64,000 nucleotides of DNA from Bifidobacterium actinocoloniiforme DSM 22766 (GCF_001263395.1 NZ_CP011786.1:1426001-1490000); one strand, 5' to 3'. Shown: positions 54,938-63,835, counted from the first letter of the stretch. A program made the numbers and translations. The notes: generated from the letters alone by a model not told the origin.

Positions 54938-56124
54938 GCGAGCATAGCGGCAAGGGGCGTGCGGGCGCCAGCAAGGACCAGTCCAGGCTGAGGTCAAGTC
55001 GCGCCCAGGGGGCGCGGCGGGAGGTGGTGAAACCCGGTCGGCCCGGGCACGCTGGTAGGAGCATCAAGTGGCGGTCCATGGTCGACTTGCTGATTTTCCT
55101 GATCGGGCTGGGCATCTTCATGTACCCGCTGGTGGCCGCCTATGTCAATTACCAGTCCGCTTCCAGCGCGATTGACAACTACGACTCGATCGTCGAGCGC
55201 CTGACCCCGGCTGAAAAAGCGGAGATGTGGGCGCAGGCCAAGCGCTACGACGAGGAGTTGGGCAAGCCTACCCTGCGAGACCCCTTTAAGTATCACAAGC
55301 TCAAGTACCCTGTCAACCTCTACAACCGCACGCTCAACGTGGACGGCAAGGGCATGATGGCGTACGTGGAGATTCCGAAAATCTCGGTCAAGCTCCCTGT
55401 CTACCACGGCACCAGCGACGACGTCTTGCTCAAGGGCACCGGCCACATCGCCACGACCCACATTCCGACCGATAACAAGACCTTGCACGGTGTGATCACC
55501 GGCCACACGGGCGCGGTGGGTCATATCTTCTTCGACAACCTGACGCAGATGAAGAAGGGCGATGTCTTCCAGGTGCGCGTCCTGGACCACCACTTGTCTT
55601 ACAAAATCGACCAGATTCGTGTGATCATGCCCAACGACGTGCACAACCTGCAGCCGGTGGAGGGCCGCAACTACGTGACCCTGCTGACGTGCACCCCCTA
55701 CGGCATCAACTCCCACCGTCTGATTGTGCGCGGCCGTTATATAGGTGACAACATCCCCGGCACCCCGCCTCAGGGGGCGCCTAAGTGGGTGCTCTGGATC
55801 TTCCTGCTGGCCCTGCTGATCACCGCGCTCCTGATGCATCTGGTCACTCGGAAGCGGCGGCAGTGCCGAATCGCTATCGCCTTAATCCATCGCAATTACG
55901 GGCTGGGCCCGGGCGGCGATCCAGGCTTGGCTGGCGGCTTGCCAGGGCCTGGCTCCCCAGGGTCGGCGTTCATCGGTCCGGCCGGCGTCGCCCCGGCTGG
56001 TGGCCAAATGCCCAGGGCCCCGGCCGGCCCCGCATCACTGGCTAGATCATCCTTGCCTGCGGGAGGGTGGGACGATGCTTCCGGGCCGGGAGCCCCTGGT
56101 TCGCGCATGGACCAGGGCTTCTGA
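54934..56124 (+). CDS. Class C pilus-type sortase
   Basis: This 396-residue sortase starts within the stop of the preceding one (ATGA overlap). A basic cytoplasmic N-terminus (about 1-45) precedes a membrane helix (about 48-70). The catalytic domain contains the DPF lid motif (TLRDPFKYHKL) and the triad: His in ITGHTGAVG (near 191), Cys in TLLTCTPYG (near 253) and Arg in NSHRLIVRG (near 262). A second membrane helix (about 285-305) leads to a Gly/Pro-rich tail of about 80 residues. It matches class C enzymes that polymerise or terminate pili. The closest visible substrate is the LPLTG pilin encoded 5.5 kb downstream. Confidence 0.93.
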   Translation: MSEHSGKGRAGASKDQSRLRSSRAQGARREVVKPGRPGHAGRSIKWRSMVDLLIFLIGLGIFMYPLVAAYVNYQSASSAIDNYDSIVERLTPAEKAEMWAQAKRYDEELGKPTLRDPFKYHKLKYPVNLYNRTLNVDGKGMMAYVEIPKISVKLPVYHGTSDDVLLKGTGHIATTHIPTDNKTLHGVITGHTGAVGHIFFDNLTQMKKGDVFQVRVLDHHLSYKIDQIRVIMPNDVHNLQPVEGRNYVTLLTCTPYGINSHRLIVRGRYIGDNIPGTPPQGAPKWVLWIFLLALLITALLMHLVTRKRRQCRIAIALIHRNYGLGPGGDPGLAGGLPGPGSPGSAFIGPAGVAPAGGQMPRAPAGPASLARSSLPAGGWDDASGPGAPGSRMDQGF

Positions 56125-56230
56125 CCGGGCTCAGGCCGCACGGGCCGCTATAGTATGGTGAGATATATCTGGGTGGGCGGGCCGGTAGTCCTGCCCGCTG
56201 CCGCTTCGTGGGGCAAGGGGTGTAGTTCAG

Positions 56231-57358
56231 ATGATATGGAACGAGCAAACGGGCCGGGAGGGGGAACCAACTGTGACCGGCGCGGAAGGCGGGCAAGAGG
56301 AGCGCAGGGCCGCCGATGCGTTCGTGGCCCGTGCCGCCGCCGTCGCTTTTGCCGTCAACCGTCACCATCCCGGTTCGGGCCGACGCAGGTCCAGCGATGG
56401 TGAGGAACAGCCTTCGTATCTGGAAGTGCCCAGGCTCAAGCTCCAGCAGGTCGATGCGGAGCCGCAGCAAGAGTCCCAGTGGTCCGGCGCTGTCCCTGAT
56501 GATTCCAACCCGGCTCTCGGCCTGTATGGCTCCTACCCCGAGACTCAGCGGCCTGCGTCGCCCGGCACTGTGCCTCGTGTGAGCCCGGAGCCCTACGCCC
56601 CGGCTGTTCCTCCCGACCTGGATGTTCCTGTGACAGCTGCGCCGCTGAACCCAGCGTCAACCCAGCTGACGTTGACGGAAGACAGCCCTTGGCGGCCCAG
56701 CCCCGTTCCGGTGGTTCCCCCAACGCCTACTGTTTCCCCCGTCCGCGCGCCCTCCTTCCCCAGGCAGGCATACAACCCTTACAGCGCTCAGAGTGTTCAG
56801 AGCGCGCCTGTGTCCCCCGTTCAGCCCTCCTTCGGCGCTACGGCCCCGCTGGCCCCGTCTTCGCGGTCCATCCCGGAGCAGTCTGCGGGCCAAGCTCAGA
56901 CACCTGTGTCGGCGATCAATTCCGCGTATTCGTCTATGGAAGCCCCTCAAACCATGCCATTCACTTCATCCACTCCGTCTGATTCTCCTTTGGGTAGTCA
57001 GACCGCCGCCATCGGTTCCGGCGCCCCAGCCCAGCGGCAGAGGCAAAAGCCGGAGCAAGAGCGCAATCAGTCAGCCGTCTCCAAGCCTTCAGGCCGCAAG
57101 CGGGGCGGCGCCAGCGTGCCCAAGGGCCGGCATACGCCCGTCTGGAGCCGGAAGCGCCCCAGCGACATCAAGGCCTTGCGAGCGAGGGAGAGGCGCCTGA
57201 CCGTGCTCTGGTGGATTCTGGCTGCCCTGGCCCTCTTCTTCGCTTGGGCGTCCTTCGGCCTCATGATGCGAATCGGCTTCCTGCCTACTTTCGACCTGGG
57301 CTACTCCTGGTTCGACTCCCACATCGCCTTCTTCTTCGGCATCAGTCCCAGCAATTAG
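56231..57358 (+). CDS. Pro/Ser-rich protein with C-terminal membrane helix, unknown function
   Basis: I do not recognise this 375-residue protein. Most of it (about 60-320) is low-complexity Pro, Ser, Ala, Gln and Val. The C-terminal 60 residues hold a basic patch (KALRARERR) and one strong membrane helix (LTVLWWILAALALFFAWASFGLMM), then an aromatic tail (FFFGISPSN). It has no signal peptide and no LPxTG motif, so the long N-terminal part is probably cytoplasmic, like the arm of the first sortase. It begins 107 bp after the second class C sortase on the same strand, and a hairpin follows. Linkage to the sortases by position suggests a role in pilus or surface assembly. Confidence 0.6.
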   Translation: MIWNEQTGREGEPTVTGAEGGQEERRAADAFVARAAAVAFAVNRHHPGSGRRRSSDGEEQPSYLEVPRLKLQQVDAEPQQESQWSGAVPDDSNPALGLYGSYPETQRPASPGTVPRVSPEPYAPAVPPDLDVPVTAAPLNPASTQLTLTEDSPWRPSPVPVVPPTPTVSPVRAPSFPRQAYNPYSAQSVQSAPVSPVQPSFGATAPLAPSSRSIPEQSAGQAQTPVSAINSAYSSMEAPQTMPFTSSTPSDSPLGSQTAAIGSGAPAQRQRQKPEQERNQSAVSKPSGRKRGGASVPKGRHTPVWSRKRPSDIKALRARERRLTVLWWILAALALFFAWASFGLMMRIGFLPTFDLGYSWFDSHIAFFFGISPSN

Positions 57359-57401
57359 CCCAGGGATTAGGCTGGCCCGTCGCCGGCCCTGACTTAGCCG
57401 G

Positions 57402-57421
57402 CCGGGCGTTTCCCCGCCCGG
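57402..57421 (+). terminator. Hairpin after the sortase cluster
   Basis: A short GC-rich stem (CCGGGCG with CGCCCGG) around a 6-nt loop lies 43 bp after the stop of the Pro/Ser-rich gene. There is no T tract, so termination is only likely. Confidence 0.45.
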
Positions 57422-57439
57422 GCCCGCCTCGGCGAAGCC

Positions 57440-57621
57440 TCTACTCGCAAGTGAAGGACGCGGTGCAGAGGCAGCTTGGCCATACGTCGGCGGCGATGAC
57501 GTTGGACGTGTACGCTGACCTCTTCGATGACGACCTGGATTCGGTCGGCGAGTCCATGAATGACCTGCTGTTGGAAAGTGCGCTCAAAGTGCGCTCAAAA
57601 ACAATTAGGAGCGCTGCGTAG
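57440..57621 (+). pseudogene. Tyrosine integrase C-terminal remnant
   Basis: The reading KDAVQRQLGHTSAAMTLDVYADLFDDDLDSV is the last part of a phage-type tyrosine recombinase: LGH with the conserved His and the catalytic Tyr in TLDVYADLF. The N-terminal and core regions, including the first catalytic Arg, are missing, and sequence upstream in this frame is the shadow of the preceding gene and hairpin. It ends 49 bp from the 3' end of tRNA-Leu, the usual site for integrase genes, so it marks a lost integrative element. Confidence 0.75.
57578..57599 (+). repeat. Tandem 11-bp repeat in the integrase remnant
   Basis: GTGCGCTCAAA occurs twice head to tail, 71 bp from the 3' end of tRNA-Leu. It could be a duplicated scar or recombinase arm site. 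Confidence 0.6.
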
Positions 57622-57669
57622 TTTGCCGCAATCCTAATGATTCCAGGGGTTTTTGTAGGGGGGAAAGAG

Positions 57670-57752
57670 TGCGAACGGAGGGAGTTGAACCCTCACGAGC
57701 ATGAGCTCACTGCCACCTGAAGACAGCGCGTCTACCATTCCGCCACGTTCGC
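57670..57752 (-). tRNA. tRNA-Leu (CAG)
   Basis: A class II tRNA with a variable arm is seen on the minus strand: acceptor GCGAACG with CGTTCGC, anticodon stem CTGTC/GGCAG around TTCAGGT (anticodon CAG), a long variable arm (GAGCTCATGCTC), and T-loop TTCAACT. The 3' end faces the integrase remnant. Confidence 0.95.
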
Positions 57753-57931
57753 AAGCAATCAGTAAATTTACCACGCCTCTCCACAGCGCGCAAGCCTGCC
57801 AGAACTCGGCCGTGTCGCGCCGGCTGCTCCCGGCGACTGCCCGGCCCAAACCCCGCAGGAGGTCGCTTTCGCTGCGGGCTTTCAGGCGCTGGGATCATGG
57901 GCGTTGGCTGTTGGCGCGGTCGTAGCGGCCC

Positions 57932-59197
57932 TCAGCCTTTGGAGCCGTGAGCGTAGAAGCGGGCAAGGGTTTCGCGCTTGTAGTCGTCGAAGTAGCCGCC
58001 GTCGATCGAGGCGCGGATTTCATCCAGGAGCCGCACGAAGAAACGCTCATTGTGGATGCTGGCCAGGGTCAGGCCGTTGAGCTCGTGCGCATGCAAGAGG
58101 TGGCAGATGTAGGCCCGCGTGTAGTGAGTGCAGGTGTAGCAGTCGCAGTCTGATTCGATGGGCCGGAAGTCGTGGCGCATGCAGGCGCGCATGATGTTCC
58201 AGCGTCCGTCCCGGGTGAACACAGCGCCGTTGCGCCCGCAGCGGGCGGGGGAGACGCAGTCGAAGGTGTCACCACCGTTCTCGACCCCGGCGAAGATGTC
58301 GTCCACGGCCGCGATGCCGAGCACGTGCCTGGGGCGCTCCTCCGGCATTTCGTCGCAGATCCAGGCGCAGGTCTGTCCCAGCAGCCGCTTCTCGATGGCG
58401 CCCCCGATGCCCACCCCGTCGAAGGGGAGCGAGGCGATTTGCCCGGCCGCCCTCCGCCGCAGGTCCTCATAGTTGGCCCCCTGCACCACCCCAAAGAGCG
58501 CCTGGTACGGCTTATCGGCGCGGACCTCGGTCAGTCGCTCGTGCTCGGCTACGCATCGTTGGGCCCAGCGGTAGGTGCGCTCAACGGATTCCTCCTGGTA
58601 TGAGCGGGTGTTCATCAGCGTGGTCAGCTCGTCGAAGGAGAACATGACGTCAGCGCCGATTTTATGCTGGATTCCCATGGAGATTTCGGCGGAGAACCGG
58701 TGGAGGTTGCCGTTCAAAGGCGATTTGAAAGTCACGCCATCCTCGTCCACGAAGGCCCGCCGCTCCTTTCCGTCGGCGATTACCTGGTCGGATTTCAAAC
58801 CGGTCACATCCATGGCCAGGGTCTTTTTGAATCCAGCACCCAGCGAAAGCACCTGGAAACCGCCGGAGTCGGTGAACGTTGGGCCCGACCAGTTCATAAA
58901 GCGCCCGAGTCCGCCGGCCTCATCAAGCACGTCCTCGCCTGGTCGTTCGAACAGGTGGAATGCATTCGACAGCAGAGCCTGCGCTCCCAGGTCCTTCATC
59001 TGCTCGGGGGGGATGCCTTTCATCGCCGCCTGGGTGGCCACAGGTATGAAGGCGGGTGTGCGGATGTCGCCGTGTGGCGTGTGAATGATGCCTGTTCGCC
59101 CGTAGCGTGCCCCGTCACGTCCGAGCCCGTCGGCGGTGGGGGATAGGCGCTGCGTGGTTTCAAAGCCAAAGGTCCCTGGATTGCTGCTATAGCTCAT
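57932..59197 (-). CDS. tgt: Queuine tRNA-ribosyltransferase
   Basis: This 421-residue cytosolic enzyme exchanges guanine 34 of GUN-anticodon tRNAs for queuosine precursors. DSGGFQVLSLG carries the first catalytic Asp, GIGGAIEKRLLG the substrate loop, and FDCVSP the second Asp. The zinc site is CDCYTCTHYTRAYICHLLHAHE (three Cys and one His). It starts at 59197 (MSYSSNPG); the frame is open to 59374 but the upstream part has no family match. No preQ1 synthesis genes (queCDEF) are in the window, so it may use salvaged base. It is divergent from htrA. Confidence 0.95.
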   Translation of the reverse strand: MSYSSNPGTFGFETTQRLSPTADGLGRDGARYGRTGIIHTPHGDIRTPAFIPVATQAAMKGIPPEQMKDLGAQALLSNAFHLFERPGEDVLDEAGGLGRFMNWSGPTFTDSGGFQVLSLGAGFKKTLAMDVTGLKSDQVIADGKERRAFVDEDGVTFKSPLNGNLHRFSAEISMGIQHKIGADVMFSFDELTTLMNTRSYQEESVERTYRWAQRCVAEHERLTEVRADKPYQALFGVVQGANYEDLRRRAAGQIASLPFDGVGIGGAIEKRLLGQTCAWICDEMPEERPRHVLGIAAVDDIFAGVENGGDTFDCVSPARCGRNGAVFTRDGRWNIMRACMRHDFRPIESDCDCYTCTHYTRAYICHLLHAHELNGLTLASIHNERFFVRLLDEIRASIDGGYFDDYKRETLARFYAHGSKG

Positions 59198-59302
59198 GTC
59201 CAACCACTCTACCGAGGCCCCGGTAGGAGGCTCTGATTCGCTGTGCCGTATCCGCTTTCGGTGAATACATGGCAGGACCGATGACGGCTTCCAGTTGGTA
59301 TT

Positions 59303-59328
59303 CAGACAACAATCAGATTGATTGTCTG
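59303..59328. promoter_or_regulatory. Imperfect palindrome in the tgt-htrA gap
   Basis: Arms CAGACAA and TTGTCTG flank inner arms CAATC and GATTG, giving a 26-bp near-palindrome. It lies 48 bp upstream of TATAAT (59376-59381), a likely -10 box of the htrA gene. A regulator binding site is possible. Confidence 0.45.
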
Positions 59329-59456
59329 TACTGTAAGCACAGTGCAAAAGTTGCCCCTGTGGTGGCCGAGGCAAGTATAATCAACCCGGATTGAACAATA
59401 ATGGGTGAGGGTCCCGGTTCGGCAGGCGGATCGCAAGCTAGCGTGAAGGAGCATCG

Positions 59457-61304
59457 ATGGCGGACGACAATAACATCAACCCCTGGCAGGGTCAGGATGA
59501 TCAGTCTTGGCAACCCAGCCATATCGAAGAGGGAAAGACCGTGGCCTCCGAGTCCGCTGATTCAAACGATTCAGACAGTCACAATGATTGGCATCAGTCA
59601 GGCCAGGATGCTGATGCCAAGGGGGAGACCACTCGCATCGAGCCAACCCAGCCAGTCCTCCCGGTGACTGAACCCCAGCCGACTGCGCCGGTGGAGGGGC
59701 AGCCTCTGCCCTCTGGTGCTCCGGCAGCATCCGGACCCGGTCAGCAGGTCCCTGCCTATCGTCCAGCTCCCCTGTATGGTGCTTATGCGCCTGCCGGCCA
59801 GCAGGCTCAGCCCCAGCAGAATCAGGGGCAGCCACAGCCGGAGACCGGCCAGGACTCGGGTCAAGCGGACCAAGCTCAGAATAAAGGCTTCATCTTCGGT
59901 CAGCGGCCCCCGGCGGGCCAGCCTCAGCAGCCAAACGGTTACGGTGCTCCCAACGCTCCCAACCCTTCCGGCCCATACCCGCCGGTTGGCGGCCAACCAG
60001 GTCAGTTCCAGCCTGGAGGGGCTCGCCCTCTCGCCCCACAGCCGACGCCGGGCCAGCCGCGGTATGTCCTGACTGCGGTCATAGCCGCGGTCGTCGCCGC
60101 CGCTTTGATGCTGGCCCTAGGTTGGGCCGCCATCACCAACGGTTGGGTCTCGGTGCCTAACGCTTCCTCCCTGGGCGCGGTCTCCTCCGACACCTCTGGA
60201 CAGGGATCGGCCAAGGTGCCGGATGGCAAAGCCCCCGATTGGCAAGCCGTGGCCAAGACGGTGTCGACTTCCGTGGTCTCCATCCAGGTGCAGGTCAATG
60301 ACAGCGTGGGTGCCGGGTCCGGAGCGATTCTGGATGAGCAAGGTCATATCGTGACCAACAACCACGTGGTCTCGGGCGCCCAGAAAATCCAGGTGACGCT
60401 GGCTAATGGGCAAATTTACTCGGCTCAGGTGGTGGGTACCGATTCCACAGCCGACTTGGCGGTCATCAAGCTGGACAATCCTCCCAAGGATTTGAAGCCG
60501 GCTGAATTCGCAGATTCAAGCAAGCTCGCCGTGGGTGAGAACGTCATGGCTATTGGCAACCCGCTGGGTTATGACAACACGGCGACCACCGGTATTGTCT
60601 CCGCCCTGGACCGTCCGGTTTCGGTCATGGATGAGTCCGGTGGCACACCCGTGGTCACGAATGCGATTCAGCTCGACGCGGCCATTAACCCAGGCAACTC
60701 GGGAGGCCCCACATTCAATGTCGCTGGACAGGTTGTGGGCATCAATTCCTCAATCGCCTCCACTGCCACTTCCAAGTCCCAGGCAGGTTCAATCGGTATC
60801 GGTTTCGCCATTCCCTCCAACTTGGCAAAGCGCATCTCGAATGAAATCATCAAGGACGGCAAAGTCAAGCATGTGGCCTTGGGCATCACGATTCAGTCCG
60901 GCACCGCCCAAGCGGACGGCGTCACCCGTGGCGGCGCCAAAGTGATGAAAGTGACGTCCGGTTCCCCCGCTGATAAGGCAGGCATTAAGGAAGGCGACGT
61001 GATTGTGGCTTTCAATGATCATGCGGTCAACAACAACTATTCGCTGCTAGGCTACGTCCGGGCGGCCGAGTTTGGTTCGCAGGCTAAGATTACGGTGGTG
61101 CGTAGCGGAAGGACAATGGATGTGAATGCCACGCTGAACCAGGAGGAGCAGGCCGTCAACGGCACGCCCAAGTCTGATTCCAACGGGCGCAGCAAGAAAA
61201 AGCATGACGACTCTAATGGCGGTTCCGATTCGGATGGCTCGAACGGTTCGGACGGTGGCTCCGGCGACGATGATCCCTTCAGTTTCCTCTTCGGCGGACA
61301 GTGA
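59457..61304 (+). CDS. htrA: HtrA/DegP-like serine protease (S1C)
   Basis: This 615-residue membrane-anchored protease degrades or refolds damaged envelope proteins. A cytoplasmic N-terminal arm rich in Gln, Pro and Gly (about 1-200) precedes one membrane helix (about 202-226). The trypsin-like domain has the triad His in TNNHVVSG (near 302), Asp in STADLAVIKLD (near 333) and Ser in NPGNSGGPTFN (near 414). One PDZ domain follows (about 470-560), then a Ser/Asp/Gly-rich tail. GAAGGAG precedes the ATG. It lies directly upstream of the LPLTG pilin gene, with the same strand and a 355-bp gap, so it may clear misfolded pilins at the secretion site, which is an inference. Confidence 0.94.
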   Translation: MADDNNINPWQGQDDQSWQPSHIEEGKTVASESADSNDSDSHNDWHQSGQDADAKGETTRIEPTQPVLPVTEPQPTAPVEGQPLPSGAPAASGPGQQVPAYRPAPLYGAYAPAGQQAQPQQNQGQPQPETGQDSGQADQAQNKGFIFGQRPPAGQPQQPNGYGAPNAPNPSGPYPPVGGQPGQFQPGGARPLAPQPTPGQPRYVLTAVIAAVVAAALMLALGWAAITNGWVSVPNASSLGAVSSDTSGQGSAKVPDGKAPDWQAVAKTVSTSVVSIQVQVNDSVGAGSGAILDEQGHIVTNNHVVSGAQKIQVTLANGQIYSAQVVGTDSTADLAVIKLDNPPKDLKPAEFADSSKLAVGENVMAIGNPLGYDNTATTGIVSALDRPVSVMDESGGTPVVTNAIQLDAAINPGNSGGPTFNVAGQVVGINSSIASTATSKSQAGSIGIGFAIPSNLAKRISNEIIKDGKVKHVALGITIQSGTAQADGVTRGGAKVMKVTSGSPADKAGIKEGDVIVAFNDHAVNNNYSLLGYVRAAEFGSQAKITVVRSGRTMDVNATLNQEEQAVNGTPKSDSNGRSKKKHDDSNGGSDSDGSNGSDGGSGDDDPFSFLFGGQ

Positions 61305-61659
61305 TTTCAGTGTGGTGACAGGCGGCGGAAGGGCTGCGGGCCGTTGCGGCCAACGATTCTGACCTCTGCGGTTCGCGGGGCGATCAATCCGGGTGGGAAT
61401 CCGGTTGGTCGCCCCCCCCTTCTTTTCTCGGCGACGGCAAGTGAGGATCGGGTTGATTCTGGGCGAAGTGACAAGGCTGGCATTTGGGGCTCCGTTGCGA
61501 AGCTGCTAGTATTGCACACAGATTGTCAGTGTAGGCATGCTCGCTTCCCAGAGTGGTAGCGGCGTGCTTCATTCTGGCATCCCTGGGTAGAGGCTTTGCG
61601 AGTAAGGGCTTCAGTGGGGACCAGGGTATGTGGGGTTGAAAGTAGGGGAAAGGTGTGGT
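61305..61659 (+). other. Gap between htrA and pilin gene
   Basis: The 355-bp gap holds no convincing gene. AAAGG at 61650-61654 serves the pilin start. No perfect terminator stem was found after htrA, and promoter boxes for the pilin are not clear, so read-through from htrA cannot be excluded. Confidence 0.5.
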
Positions 61660-63777
61660 ATGCGCAAGCATTCACTGAGGATGTGGACCAACGGCAGGGC
61701 CTGGTTGGTGGCGATCCTGGCGTTTGCCGTGGCTCTGGCGATGGTGGTTGCGGTTATGCCGTCAGCGCATGCTGATACATCCACATACACAACAGATGAT
61801 GACTTCCTGCCTGGTGACACGCCCGATTCAACTCATCCAGCGAAGCTGGTCCTTACCAAGCTGCTCACCTCGAAGCCGGGATTCACCGCAACGGGATCCA
61901 TCCAAGACAAGACCAACTCCAATATGCCCGATAACCAGGTTGGCAAGGGCGTGCCTTTCAAGCTGACCCAGATTACTCCGCCGGGCGGCGCGCATCCCGG
62001 AGACATGAAACCCAATCAGGAGAACACCTTCGTTCGCCGCACGGAGTATGTGGGCATGACCGATGATTCTGGTGTTATCCAGAATGGCGGCAGCGGCATA
62101 GGTCACTGGCACACAAGAAGCGCGGGAGGTTATACGGACACGACTAGCTTGGCCTCCTTCCCTCATGGCTATTACCTCTTGGAGGAGGTCACAGGGCCAG
62201 GCAGCGGCAACCCTTATACCGATCCGTCCAATCCCTTGTTCAACCCCCGATACACTCCAGTCGAGAAGGCGATTTACGATTTGCCTTATCGGTCAACCAA
62301 CACCACCACCCCAAGCCCTGGTGGCACCCCCACTCCGGTTGAGGGCTTCGTCTATAACCTTCATATCTATCCCAAGAACATCAATGACGCGCAGCTGATC
62401 AAGCAAGTCGTCTCGGTCAAGAAACCCAACGGGGCATCCCGCGACAAGAATGTCGCCCAAGTCGGTGACACGGTCACGTGGAAGATAACCCAGAAGCTGT
62501 ACGACGATAATCACACCACGAGCCCGAATGGTGATGGCAGGCTTGATTTAAGCGAAATACCGGATACCGCCTCGACCGCTGACGCCCTCGCGCTGGTGGA
62601 TGTATTACCAACCTCGTTGGACCTCGTCTCGGGCAGCGTCCACGTCGCGCTTTCCTGGACGGATAATAACGTTGCCCATCAACCTGTTACGACTGGATTG
62701 CCATCCTTCGGCGATATCGGACGTTCGAATATGAGTCGCCCTGTGGCAGGGCATTCCCAAGAGTCGATGGTGGATCCCTCCATGAGGCCTGATACGCAGA
62801 AGCAGAATCGCCTGTTGAGCTTCGAGGTAAAAAATGGATCCTCTCTCAAGACCCTTTACGGGAATTACGTGTCCGGCAACACATACACTGATATTCAAGT
62901 AGCCATAACCTATGACACTAAAGTGACCGCCGAGGGCGACGGGGACGCCGGACCGATGGGGCTCTTAACGAATGTAGCTGTTTCGGACAACTTGGATAAT
63001 TCAGGCTCAAACAGCAAACCCTTCAGCGTCGCGGCTTCCGTGGCTTCGCCTGGTTTCCAGTTCGCGAAGACCAATAAGGCCGAAGCGTCCCATGTCCCTC
63101 CGATTACACTGGCCGGCGTTCCTGGCGCGGTTTTCCGGCTAACCGACCCCTCCGACCGAACTCAGTTCCTGTGCGACGATGCGGCCTTCCACACCGATAC
63201 GCAAATCAACTCCTTTGGTGGCCGTGTCAAAGCCATCGAAGCCACGTCCAACGAGAACGGTATCGTCACTTTCACTGGCATCCCGATCGTCGATGATACG
63301 GCCAATGCGGTTTACAGCGATGCATCCAAGTTGAAGTTCGGCATGGTGGAGTACAAGAAACCCCAGTACTGCACCGCTAACTGCAACACGCCCTCCCCGA
63401 CGATGACCGACTATCTTGCCCCGTCGGCTAACTTCAAGACCGTTGATTTCTCTAGTCTGAGCGGTAAGCCGATCGCCGACCTGCAAGACACGGAGGTCAA
63501 GCCGGACGTAAGCAAGCTGGATTTCAAGGATTATAAGACTCCAAGCATGCCTACAGGCACCACGTCGACATTCAAGAATATGCGCGGTGACGTGATTACC
63601 CTGGGCCTGACTAACTGGCAGCAGGATCAAACTGATCCGGCTAAGGTCGGAGCGTTGCCTCTGACTGGCGGCCGGGGCATCCTCCTGATGCTGATCATTG
63701 GCCTAATCATCATGGTCATTGGTCTGGTTGTCTCCAAGCAGCGAGAACGCCGCATGGCCGCCAGGGGAGCTTACTAG
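61660..63777 (+). CDS. LPLTG-anchored major pilin (SpaA/FimA type)
   Basis: This 705-residue surface protein is built to be a pilus shaft subunit. A signal peptide (WLVAILAFAVALAMVVAVMPSAHA) is followed by an N-terminal domain with an E-box-like segment (HGYYLLEEVTGP). The pilin motif is NLHIYPKN (near 244), whose Lys would accept the sortase bond. A D2-type fimbrial domain follows (VKKPNGASRDKNVAQVGDTVTWKI), then a C-terminal CnaB-like domain with MVEYKKP. The sorting signal is LPLTG, then a membrane helix and KQRERR. AAAGG precedes the ATG at 61660. Class C sortases 5.5 kb upstream are the probable polymerases. A terminator follows. Confidence 0.92.
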   Translation: MRKHSLRMWTNGRAWLVAILAFAVALAMVVAVMPSAHADTSTYTTDDDFLPGDTPDSTHPAKLVLTKLLTSKPGFTATGSIQDKTNSNMPDNQVGKGVPFKLTQITPPGGAHPGDMKPNQENTFVRRTEYVGMTDDSGVIQNGGSGIGHWHTRSAGGYTDTTSLASFPHGYYLLEEVTGPGSGNPYTDPSNPLFNPRYTPVEKAIYDLPYRSTNTTTPSPGGTPTPVEGFVYNLHIYPKNINDAQLIKQVVSVKKPNGASRDKNVAQVGDTVTWKITQKLYDDNHTTSPNGDGRLDLSEIPDTASTADALALVDVLPTSLDLVSGSVHVALSWTDNNVAHQPVTTGLPSFGDIGRSNMSRPVAGHSQESMVDPSMRPDTQKQNRLLSFEVKNGSSLKTLYGNYVSGNTYTDIQVAITYDTKVTAEGDGDAGPMGLLTNVAVSDNLDNSGSNSKPFSVAASVASPGFQFAKTNKAEASHVPPITLAGVPGAVFRLTDPSDRTQFLCDDAAFHTDTQINSFGGRVKAIEATSNENGIVTFTGIPIVDDTANAVYSDASKLKFGMVEYKKPQYCTANCNTPSPTMTDYLAPSANFKTVDFSSLSGKPIADLQDTEVKPDVSKLDFKDYKTPSMPTGTTSTFKNMRGDVITLGLTNWQQDQTDPAKVGALPLTGGRGILLMLIIGLIIMVIGLVVSKQRERRMAARGAY

Positions 63778-63803
63778 GCCTGACGTTTACCCGAATGCAA
63801 TCT

Positions 63804-63835
63804 AAGCCGTTTCCGCCCCCAGGAAGCGGCTTTTT
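63804..63835 (+). terminator. Terminator after the pilin gene
   Basis: An 11-bp stem (AAGCCGTTTCC with GGAAGCGGCTT, one G-T wobble) around a 7-nt loop is followed by TTTTT. It is 27 bp after the pilin stop and ends the visible transcript. Confidence 0.9.
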
